DNA of 64,000 bases, taken from positions 6,868 to 70,867 of the forward strand of contig CAYJII010000005.1 of assembly GCA_964370225.1 (NCBI GenBank), written 5' to 3'. The position numbers and the translations under genes are program-made. This stretch comes from CAYJII01 sp964370225 (GTDB taxonomy: Bacteria > Bacillota > Clostridia > Oscillospirales > Ruminococcaceae). Each line of letters begins with the position of its first letter. The stretch's first letter is position 1. This document shows positions 54,756 to 61,689 of the stretch, one piece after another. The notes under the pieces are model-generated. The model did not search any database. It saw only the letters and a list, made by a program, of their open reading frames with translations, and was not told the origin of the DNA.

Positions 54756-56404
54756 TGAAACGCTCAACACTTAATGTAATGATGCGACTGATAGGGCTTG
54801 TAAAACCATTGTCACTAGTCATGATTGTTGCTATAACTATGGGCTGTATTGGATATATCTGCGCTACGTTTATCACCATTTTAGCTGGATATGCTGTTGT
54901 TGATGTGATAAATAATAGTGGTGAAATGCTGGCAGTTTTTATTGCAATTATTGCGGTCATTGCGGTCATGCGAGGAGTGCTACATTATATTGAGCAGTAC
55001 TGTAATCACTTTATAGCGTTTAAATTGCTAGCGCTCATTCGTGATAAGGTTTTTTTGTCATTGCGAAAACTTGCACCAGCTAAGCTTGATGGAAAAGACA
55101 AGGGTAATCTTGTTTCTATTATAACGTCTGACATCGAGCTATTAGAGGTGTTTTATGCACACACAGTTTCCCCTATTTGTATCGCATTTATCACATCAAC
55201 TATTATAGTGCTCTTCATCGGTAGCTTTAATATAGCGTTGGGAATAATCGCATTAATTGCACATGTTACAATCGGAGTTATTATACCCATTGTCATTTCA
55301 AAAAATAGTAAGTCTAGCGGCACTAATCATAGGGAAAGAGTCGGTAATCTTAACACATATTTTCTTGATAGCTTAAGAGGTTTAAAAGAAATTTTACAGT
55401 ACCGACACAAAGAAGAAAGAAAAGCTGCGATTGACAATCTGTCACTTAAAATGGAGAGTTCTAACAAAAAAATTAAGGGCTATATCGGCGCTACTTACTC
55501 AGCAACAAGCTTAGTAATCTTAACTTTTTCTGTTATACTATTATTCACAGCAAGCATTCTTTATAGTAATGATTTAGTCAATATTACAGGAGTAATCGTA
55601 CCAACTATCGCACTATTTTCGTCATTTGGAGCAGTTACTTCCACAGCAAATCTAGGTGCTGGACTCACTCAAACTATCGCTAGCTCAAACCGAGTTTTGG
55701 ATATTTTAGATGACATACCCGTTGTAGAAGAAGTAAATGACGGAACAAATATAAAATTTAGTGGTGCGCAATTTAACAATACAAGCTTTTCCTATGGTAA
55801 CGAAGATATAATAAAAGACTTCACGCTAAAGATTAATAGTAATAAAATCCTAGGAATCAGTGGAAAATCTGGTTGTGGAAAATCAACTACACTAAAACTT
55901 CTAATGCGCTTTTGGGATGTACAAAAAGGAAATGTTACCATATCTGATACTGATATAAAAGCAGTTAACACTAAGGGCTTGAGAGATAATCAAAGTTTTG
56001 TAACACAGGAAACTCATATTTTCCAAGATTCAATCGAAAACAACATAAAAATCGCAAATGTCAGCGCTAATCGTGAAGATGTAATCGCCGCTGCAAAAAA
56101 AGCTTCTCTTCACGAATTTATCCAAACTCTCCCGAATGGATATGATACTCAGGTTGGCGAATTAGGTGACACAATTTCAGGCGGAGAAAAACAGCGCATT
56201 GGTATAGCAAGAGCTTTTTTACATAATGCACCTCTAATTTTATTAGATGAACCTACCAGCAATTTAGATAGTCTCAACGAAGCAGTAATATTAAAATCAC
56301 TGAAAGAACAGACCGATAAAACAGTCGTTTTGGTATCACATAGAAAATCCACCATGAAGATTGCAGACGAAGTTTTAAGCATGGAAACAACGAGGATGAG
56401 CTAA
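54755..56404 (+). CDS. CydC-like ABC exporter half
   Basis: A 549-residue partner with six membrane segments and a complete ATPase domain (Walker A GKSGCGKSTT, signature TISGGEKQRIGIARAFL, Walker B LILLDEPTSNLD, H-loop VLVSHRKST). The start overlaps the stop of the first half by one base. Both ATP sites of the heterodimer look complete, unlike the exporter at 13-17 kb. Substrate uncertain: thiols as in CydDC, or an iron chelate. Confidence 0.85.
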   Translation: MKRSTLNVMMRLIGLVKPLSLVMIVAITMGCIGYICATFITILAGYAVVDVINNSGEMLAVFIAIIAVIAVMRGVLHYIEQYCNHFIAFKLLALIRDKVFLSLRKLAPAKLDGKDKGNLVSIITSDIELLEVFYAHTVSPICIAFITSTIIVLFIGSFNIALGIIALIAHVTIGVIIPIVISKNSKSSGTNHRERVGNLNTYFLDSLRGLKEILQYRHKEERKAAIDNLSLKMESSNKKIKGYIGATYSATSLVILTFSVILLFTASILYSNDLVNITGVIVPTIALFSSFGAVTSTANLGAGLTQTIASSNRVLDILDDIPVVEEVNDGTNIKFSGAQFNNTSFSYGNEDIIKDFTLKINSNKILGISGKSGCGKSTTLKLLMRFWDVQKGNVTISDTDIKAVNTKGLRDNQSFVTQETHIFQDSIENNIKIANVSANREDVIAAAKKASLHEFIQTLPNGYDTQVGELGDTISGGEKQRIGIARAFLHNAPLILLDEPTSNLDSLNEAVILKSLKEQTDKTVVLVSHRKSTMKIADEVLSMETTRMS

Positions 56405-56721
56405 TGAATAGAGTTGATAATGAAAAGAAAGTTGTCAAGCTCATGATTGAAGTTTACTGCAAAAAAAATCACAGTGGTAATGCGATATGTAGCGAGTGCA
56501 AAGCTTTACTGGATTATGCTTTTTTAAGGGCGGATAGATGTCCTTTTAAGGAGAATAAAACGTTTTGCTCCAACTGTACGGTACACTGTTATAAACCTGA
56601 GATGAAGGAAAAAATACGTAATGTAATGAGATTTTCTGGTCCAAGAATGATATTATATCATCCAATTATTGCTATTAAGCATGTTATTTCTACGAAAAGA
56701 AAGGGAAAAAAGTCCACATGA
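56404..56721 (+). CDS. Nitrous oxide-stimulated promoter (YgbA) family protein
   Basis: A 105-residue cytosolic protein with clustered Cys residues in AICSECKALLDYAFLRADRCPFKENKTFCSNCTVHCYKPEM, the hallmark of the YgbA_NO family, suggesting a metal or iron-sulfur centre. Relatives are associated with nitrosative stress. It overlaps the ABC gene stop by one base and is followed by YbaN, whose start overlaps its stop by four bases. Confidence 0.85.
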   Translation: MNRVDNEKKVVKLMIEVYCKKNHSGNAICSECKALLDYAFLRADRCPFKENKTFCSNCTVHCYKPEMKEKIRNVMRFSGPRMILYHPIIAIKHVISTKRKGKKST

Positions 56722-57089
56722 AAATAAAGAGAATAATATATATTTGCATCGGCTGTGTCGGTTTAGCTTTAGGCGCAGTAGGAGCTGTTGTACCATTGCT
56801 ACCAGCTTTCCCGTTTTTGCTATTATCCGCGTTTTGTTTTGGCAGAAGCAGCGAAAAGCTAGATAACTGGTTTAAAGGTACAAAGCTATATAAAAACAAC
56901 TTGGAAACTTATGTTAAAGGCGAAGGCATGACGAAAAAGACAAAAATTAAGATAATGTTCTTAGTGACGATGCTTATGACAATCGGTTTTATCATGATGA
57001 ACGCAGTCCCTATCGGACAGATTATCCTGTTTTTTGTGTGGGTTTTTCACATTGTATACTTCAGTTTCGTAGTAAAAAACCTTAAGTAA
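56718..57089 (+). CDS. YbaN (DUF454) membrane protein
   Basis: A 123-residue inner-membrane protein of the DUF454 family with two hydrophobic hairpins, GCVGLALGAVGAVVPLLPAFPFLLLSAFCFGRSSEKL near residues 10-46 and MFLVTMLMTIGFIMMNAVPIGQIILFFVWVFHIVYF near 75-115. It ends the ABC-YgbA-YbaN operon. Function unknown for the family. Confidence 0.85.
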   Translation: MKIKRIIYICIGCVGLALGAVGAVVPLLPAFPFLLLSAFCFGRSSEKLDNWFKGTKLYKNNLETYVKGEGMTKKTKIKIMFLVTMLMTIGFIMMNAVPIGQIILFFVWVFHIVYFSFVVKNLK

Positions 57090-57125
57090 GCATTTTATCT
57101 TGATTTTTATAATCTAAAATACCCC

Positions 57126-57162
57126 CAAAAAATGACTATGTGAATTCACATAGTCATTTTTT
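57126..57162. terminator. Bidirectional terminator YbaN / P1B ATPase
   Basis: Perfect palindrome AAAAAATGACTATGTGAA and its complement, with poly-A and poly-T ends, between converging genes. Confidence 0.9.
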
Positions 57163-57171
57163 ATACGCCAA

Positions 57172-59067
57172 TTATATTATCTTTTTATCATATAGTCTAG
57201 CTGCGTTGAGCACTACTAACACCGAGCCTGCATTGTGCACAAGTGCACCTGTTGCAGGGTTTAGTAATCCCACGACCGATAAAATTATGGCAGCAATATT
57301 TATTATCATAGACATGGATATATTAAATTTAATAGAGAAAATGGTAGCTTTTGATAACTTCTTTATGTAAGAAATTTTAGTTATATCATCACCCATAATA
57401 GCAATATCTGCTGCATCAATTGCGATATCACTGCCCATGGTCCCCATCGCTATTCCTACTGTCGCAGTTTTTAATGCAGGCGCGTCATTAACACCATCTC
57501 CTACCATACAAACTGCCCTATCGCTTTCTAATATTGATTTAACCGCAGTAACTTTGTCCTCTGGTAAAAGTGATGAGTATACCTTATTAATTCCCACTTT
57601 GCCAGCAATGAAATTCGCACTTTTTTCGTTGTCTCCTGTTAGTAATACACTCTCATTAATACCAGCAGACTTTAGCGATGCAATTGCTTCTTTTGAATTG
57701 CTCTTTACTTCATCAGACAGTCCAACTACTCCTATTATTTCTTTACTATCCGCTACTATGATAACAGCTTTTCCCTGCTCTCTCAGTGCGCTTATTAACT
57801 CTGTCACTTTACCAGATATAGTTAGTTTCGCCTTATCCTCCATTAGTCTCTCATTACCGCAACAGTATATTTCCCCAGAAAATAATGCGCTCACTCCTTT
57901 TCCTACCGTCATTGAAAAGTCTTCAACATCACTATATGAAATCCCTTTTTCCTTTACGTGACTTAATACCGCTTTCCCAATTGGATGTTCTGAGCGACTT
58001 TCTATAGCTGCAATGATTGTAAGGAATTCATTTTCATCAATAGCAAATGTGTTCACATCACTCACTGCAAGTTTTCCATGCGTAATTGTACCTGTTTTAT
58101 CAAAACAAACCGTACTCACTTTACCCATTTGCTCAAGCGCTTCACCTGATTTAATAAGCACACCATTTTTGGTAGCTTGCCCTATTGCCGCCATTATTGA
58201 AGTCGGCGTCGCGAGTGCTAACGCACATGGACAGAATACAACTAATACTGTAACTGCACGTATAAGCGCGTCGTCTGGCTGCTTTAATAAAAATGCAAAA
58301 ATCAAGTATGTAATCAGCGCAATCAGTAGCGCTAATGGCACAAGATATCCCGCCCATTTATCTACGATTTTCTGTGTAGGAGCTTTATTATTATCCGCTT
58401 CTTTTACTAGCTGAATCATTTTTTGTAGCGAAGAGTTCGCAAAAGATTTCGTTACCTTAACATCAACAGAACCAAATCTATTGATAGTACCCGTATAAAC
58501 TTCGTCAAAAACCGCCTTGTCTACTGGTAAGCTTTCCCCAGTCATAACGCTTTGATCAACTGTTGTGTTCCCAACTACGATAACACCGTCTGCCGGAAAA
58601 CTTTCCCCCGGCAAAACCCTAATAACATCGTCTTTTAAAATATCTTTAGCTTCTACCATTTTCTCGCTTCCTTGAGTTATTACTCTCCCTTGTGTAGGTA
58701 CAAGGTTTAAAAGCTTCTCGATACCTTTTTGTGCTTTTTCTACAGTTTTATCCTCAAGCCACTCGCCTATCGCCATGATGAACGCTACCTCACCAGCAGC
58801 GAAAACATCTCCGATATATACTGCCGCTATCATCGCAATCGTAATAAGTAGCGGTGAAGTTATGCGCTTATCTACCGTGTTTACAATAGCTAAATAAGCT
58901 AGTGGTATTCCAGATATTATCAGTGATACCCACGCAGGATTAATTAAGAATTCATAAGACATATCCATTAATGGCAATATATATTCTGTTATAAAACTCG
59001 CTAATAAGAATATTCCCGAAATCCAAAGCATTGGTATAGAATTAAGTAAAAATATATACTTTTTCAT
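57172..59067 (-). CDS. CsoR-associated P1B-type heavy-metal ATPase
   Basis: A 631-residue metal-exporting ATPase without an N-terminal HMA domain. It has TGES (QSVMTGESLPVDK), CPC at residues 279-281 in VFCPCALALATPTS, DKTGTITHG and GDGVNDAPALKTATVG. CPCALALATP resembles the Cu(I) motif but not perfectly, so copper, nickel or another soft metal is possible. Its regulator is the CsoR-like gene just upstream (11 bases), which supports a copper or related metal role. Confidence 0.88.
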   Translation of the reverse strand: MKKYIFLLNSIPMLWISGIFLLASFITEYILPLMDMSYEFLINPAWVSLIISGIPLAYLAIVNTVDKRITSPLLITIAMIAAVYIGDVFAAGEVAFIMAIGEWLEDKTVEKAQKGIEKLLNLVPTQGRVITQGSEKMVEAKDILKDDVIRVLPGESFPADGVIVVGNTTVDQSVMTGESLPVDKAVFDEVYTGTINRFGSVDVKVTKSFANSSLQKMIQLVKEADNNKAPTQKIVDKWAGYLVPLALLIALITYLIFAFLLKQPDDALIRAVTVLVVFCPCALALATPTSIMAAIGQATKNGVLIKSGEALEQMGKVSTVCFDKTGTITHGKLAVSDVNTFAIDENEFLTIIAAIESRSEHPIGKAVLSHVKEKGISYSDVEDFSMTVGKGVSALFSGEIYCCGNERLMEDKAKLTISGKVTELISALREQGKAVIIVADSKEIIGVVGLSDEVKSNSKEAIASLKSAGINESVLLTGDNEKSANFIAGKVGINKVYSSLLPEDKVTAVKSILESDRAVCMVGDGVNDAPALKTATVGIAMGTMGSDIAIDAADIAIMGDDITKISYIKKLSKATIFSIKFNISMSMIINIAAIILSVVGLLNPATGALVHNAGSVLVVLNAARLYDKKII

Positions 59068-59077
59068 CGCTTACCTC

Positions 59078-59353
59078 CTAAATAATTTTTGAAAACTGAT
59101 TAACTGCTGAAACGAGCTTATCTATCGTTTCTTCCTCTTGCCCACTACTAATGCCATCAAGGACACAGTGGTGCATATGTCCCTCCAAAATAATCTGCCC
59201 TGTTTTGTGCAGTGCTGACTTTATCGCACCTATTTGTATAAGTATGTCTTCACATGGTTTGTCTTGGTCAACCATTTTTTGCACACCACGCACCTGTCCT
59301 TCTATTTTCTTTAAACGCCTGTTAATTGCATCAACATCCATGCATTGTTTCAT
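59078..59353 (-). CDS. csoR: CsoR/FrmR-family metal-sensing repressor
   Basis: A 91-residue helical repressor. The Cys-His-Cys pattern characteristic of CsoR is seen as Cys near 34 (DQDKPCEDILIQ), His near 60 (EGHMHHC) and Cys near 63, with the N-terminal KKIEGQVRGVQKMVD signature. Start ATG 59353 follows AAGGAGG. The operator at 59371-59387 overlaps its start site. Which metal it senses (Cu or Ni/other) is not decided by the pattern. Confidence 0.9.
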   Translation of the reverse strand: MKQCMDVDAINRRLKKIEGQVRGVQKMVDQDKPCEDILIQIGAIKSALHKTGQIILEGHMHHCVLDGISSGQEEETIDKLVSAVNQFSKII

Positions 59354-59370
59354 AATTAATCCTCCTTATT

Positions 59371-59387
59371 ATACCCTAAGGGGGTAT
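59371..59387. promoter_or_regulatory. CsoR-type operator
   Basis: ATACCC-TAAGG-GGGTAT, a G/C-tract palindrome of the type bound by CsoR/RcnR proteins, located at the predicted start of the csoR transcript. Confidence 0.8.
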
Positions 59388-59393
59388 AGGTAT

Positions 59394-59422
59394 ATATTAC
59401 TTCAGAAAAGTTAGATTGTCAA
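59394..59422 (-). promoter_or_regulatory. csoR-ATPase promoter
   Basis: Minus-strand TTGACA (59417-59422), 17 bases, TAATAT (59394-59399), with the operator immediately downstream. Confidence 0.75.
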
Positions 59423-59481
59423 GAAAAATCTGCTTTTTTTGAATATAATTTTAATTTTTAAGATAAATTAATACAAAAGAC

Positions 59482-59510
59482 TTGACTTTTCAGTTAGTTT
59501 GTGCTAACTT
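59482..59510 (+). promoter_or_regulatory. Promoter of the DUF2325 cluster
   Basis: TTGACT (59482-59487), 17 bases, TAACTT (59505-59510). The first GTTAG operator covers the spacer and -10 box and the second lies just after it. Confidence 0.65.
59492..59509. promoter_or_regulatory. GTTAG-N6-CTAAC operator, copy 2
   Basis: AGTTAG-TTTGTG-CTAACT: an 18-base palindrome with six-base arms, overlapping the -10 region. Confidence 0.7.
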
Positions 59511-59518
59511 ATTAATAG

Positions 59519-59536
59519 AGTTAGTTATTTCTAACT
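59519..59536. promoter_or_regulatory. GTTAG-N6-CTAAC operator, copy 3
   Basis: AGTTAG-TTATTT-CTAACT: same arms and spacing as copy 2, 27 bases further (about 2.5 helical turns), 26 bases before the DUF2325 start. Confidence 0.7.
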
Positions 59537-59561
59537 TTTATGTGTAGAGAGAGGTGCAAAT

Positions 59562-59837
59562 ATGAGCGTTGTAATAGTTGGCGGAAACGAGTGTATGGAA
59601 AGACGATATATTGACACTTGTAAAGAATATGGATGTAAAGCAAAAGTTTTTACTAAAATGAAAGGTGACGTTAGAGGTAAATTTGGTTCACCTGATATGA
59701 TAATAATGTTTACAAACACTGTTTCACATAAATTAGTAGCATGCGCAAACTGTGAAGCTAAGAGATGCAAAGCGAGAATAGAACGTTCTCATTCAAGTTC
59801 ACTATCCGCTTTGAAAAATATTCTAGAAGCTATGTAA
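59562..59837 (+). CDS. DUF2325 domain protein
   Basis: A 91-residue protein with SVVIVGGNECMERRYIDTCKEYGCKAKVFTKM and DMIIMFTNTVSHKLVACANCEAKRCKARIERSHSSS, matching the short DUF2325 proteins. Several Cys (DTCKEYGC, ACANCEAKRC) could bind metal. It is the first gene after the paired operators. Function is not known. Confidence 0.85.
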   Translation: MSVVIVGGNECMERRYIDTCKEYGCKAKVFTKMKGDVRGKFGSPDMIIMFTNTVSHKLVACANCEAKRCKARIERSHSSSLSALKNILEAM

Positions 59838-59899
59838 GCTTTCTTTTAATAGAATATTTTAGAAAAACAAGCAAAATTATAACTTAAACAGAGGTATGT

Positions 59900-60466
59900 A
59901 TGATAAGCGAAAAATTACTTATAGAGCACTGCTCACTAACACTATCTTCACTGAAGACGGCAAGTTTATTTACAGTGAAATTTGATAGTTTATCTGATGT
60001 AAAAAATGACATTAAATTGTGGGCAAATAAATTTAAAGATAGTGGGATTAAAATCATACTACTAAAAGCAAAGAACAACTCAGCTCTTGTTTATCTGTAT
60101 AGAGAGAATATGCTTATAAACGATATAGAAAGTACATATGCAAAAGAAATTTTATCACAATACGGATATAATAATTTATCTGTATCTGAGGCGATACACC
60201 GCCTATCGCAAAGGCTTTATACTTTTGAGGAGTTTCCACATGAAATCGGCCTGTTTTTAGGCTACCCTCCAAAAGATGTTGAAGGTTTCATATGCAATGG
60301 TGGTAAAAATTGTAGTCTGTGTAGGTACTGGAAAGTATATGGTGACACAAGCGGAGCATTAGAGAAATTTGCACAATATGATAAATGCAAAGCAATATAC
60401 AAAAAGCTTTGGCAAGACGGACGCGATATTTTAAGACTTACTGTAAAAAAACAGTTAGCTTCTTAA
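59900..60466 (+). CDS. DUF3793 family protein
   Basis: A 188-residue soluble protein of the DUF3793 family, recognised by KIILLKAKNNSALVYLYRENML, FPHEIGLFLGYPPKDVEGFICNGGKNC and LCRYWKVYGDTSGALEKFAQYDKCKAIY. It starts after AGAGGTATGT and lies 62 bases before a flavodoxin gene; this pairing is recurrent in Clostridia. Function unknown. Confidence 0.85.
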   Translation: MISEKLLIEHCSLTLSSLKTASLFTVKFDSLSDVKNDIKLWANKFKDSGIKIILLKAKNNSALVYLYRENMLINDIESTYAKEILSQYGYNNLSVSEAIHRLSQRLYTFEEFPHEIGLFLGYPPKDVEGFICNGGKNCSLCRYWKVYGDTSGALEKFAQYDKCKAIYKKLWQDGRDILRLTVKKQLAS

Positions 60467-60528
60467 ATATATAAAATAGCGCCAGATTTATGGCGTTGAT
60501 ACAACAAATTTAAAGGAGAATATTAATT

Positions 60529-60939
60529 ATGAGCAAAATTGCAATAGTTTATTGGAGTGGTACAGGAAACACTGAAGCTATGGCTGGGTTTATAGCTGAC
60601 GGAGCAAAATCTAAAGGAGCAGAAGTTGATGTAATGACATCAGCAGATTTTACTAAGGCTATGCTTGCAAATTATGAAACTATCGCTTTTGGTTGTCCTT
60701 CAATGGGAGCAGAAGTATTAGAAGAAACTGAGTTCCAACCTATGTGGGACGATGTTAAAGATTCTTTGGCAGATAAAAACATTCTACTATTCGGTTCATA
60801 CGGATGGGGCGATGGCGAATGGATGAGAAACTGGGAAGAAGAAACTACTGCTAAAACGCTAAAATCATATATGTGCAATGAATCACCTGATTCAGAAGCA
60901 GAAGCTGCTTGCAAAGCTTGTGGCGAAGAATTAGCGTAA
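60529..60939 (+). CDS. Flavodoxin
   Basis: A 136-residue FMN-binding electron carrier that can replace ferredoxin when iron is scarce. The phosphate-binding loop is VYWSGTGNTEAMAGF near residues 8-22, followed by FGCPSMGAEVLEETEFQPMW and LFGSYGWGDGEWM typical of short-chain flavodoxins. It is preceded by AAAGGAG and followed by a terminator. Its neighbours and the operators at 59.5 kb suggest control by metal status. Confidence 0.93.
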   Translation: MSKIAIVYWSGTGNTEAMAGFIADGAKSKGAEVDVMTSADFTKAMLANYETIAFGCPSMGAEVLEETEFQPMWDDVKDSLADKNILLFGSYGWGDGEWMRNWEEETTAKTLKSYMCNESPDSEAEAACKACGEELA

Positions 60940-60953
60940 TTTTATTGAATTTT

Positions 60954-60983
60954 AAAGCCTAAGAAAAGCTCTTAGGCTTTTTA
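60954..60983 (+). terminator. Terminator after the flavodoxin
   Basis: Stem AAAGCCTAAG/CTTAGGCTTT with a seven-base loop, followed by TTTACTT. Confidence 0.8.
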
Positions 60984-60998
60984 CTTATTGGGGGAGTC

Positions 60999-61343
60999 AT
61001 GCTTAAACATAATAAATCTATACTTAACGTATCAAGACATCTTTTACTTGATACCACACTAACTGAAAAGCAAATTGCAAAAATTTTATATATTTCTGAG
61101 ACAGGCTTAAGAGATTTGTATAACAAAAACTTTGGGATGCCTCCTAAAAAATATATTAAAAAAGTTAAAATGAAAAAAGCTCAAACTTTGTTAAGGATTA
61201 CAAATAAAACTATTAGCGAAATTGCTTATTCAATTGGATATGTAAACACAAGTAAATTTTCTCATTCTTTTAAATTATTGTATGGGATAACTCCGTCGAA
61301 TTACCGCAAAAATTGCGGTTTAGGAGCAGAAAAAGACAAGTAG
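60999..61343 (+). CDS. Small AraC-type DNA-binding protein
   Basis: A 114-residue protein consisting only of the double helix-turn-helix domain: LTEKQIAKILYISETGLRDLYNKNFGMPPKKYIKKVKMKKAQTLL and ISEIAYSIGYVNTSKFSHSFKLLYGITPSNYRK. No ligand-binding domain is present. The start follows GGGGGAG. It lies between the flavodoxin terminator and the metal-ATPase locus, so it could regulate either side. Confidence 0.88.
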   Translation: MLKHNKSILNVSRHLLLDTTLTEKQIAKILYISETGLRDLYNKNFGMPPKKYIKKVKMKKAQTLLRITNKTISEIAYSIGYVNTSKFSHSFKLLYGITPSNYRKNCGLGAEKDK

Positions 61344-61388
61344 TTTGTGCTATAATGTAATAATTAATTTAGATTGGGGGAATTTTAC

Positions 61389-61661
61389 GTGTTAAAATTC
61401 ATTACAAAACAACATAAACTAATATTTGCTGCTGGCGCTGCTACTGGTCTTGCTGTGCTTGGTTTACTAAAAACTAGAAAAGCTCGCGACCTTGCTGTAA
61501 AAGGTGTAGCTGGTAGTATAATGCTTAAAGATAAAGTATTAGAAACAGCTGCAAATATCAAAGAAGAAGCAGATGATATCTGTGCTGAGGCAAGAATGGT
61601 TGCGCAAAATGGCTGCGAGTGTGGCTGCGACTGTGACTGTGGTGACGAGTGCGATTGCTAA
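61389..61661 (+). CDS. DUF6110-type membrane protein with Cys-rich tail (PacL-like)
   Basis: A 90-residue protein starting at GTG 61389 (GGGGG upstream). It has one membrane helix near residues 10-27 (HKLIFAAGAATGLAVLGLL), a charged Ala/Glu-rich helix (about 30-72) and a tail with seven Cys in the last 15 residues (CECGCDCDCGDECDC). This order (helix, Ala/Glu stretch, C-terminal metal ligands) resembles mycobacterial PacL (DUF1490) proteins, which assist P1B ATPases. The ATPase gene follows 28 bases later. The family call is from memory of similar clostridial neighbours. Confidence 0.75.
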   Translation: MLKFITKQHKLIFAAGAATGLAVLGLLKTRKARDLAVKGVAGSIMLKDKVLETAANIKEEADDICAEARMVAQNGCECGCDCDCGDECDC

Positions 61662-61689
61662 AACTAACTTAAGATTAAAGGAGATGCCT

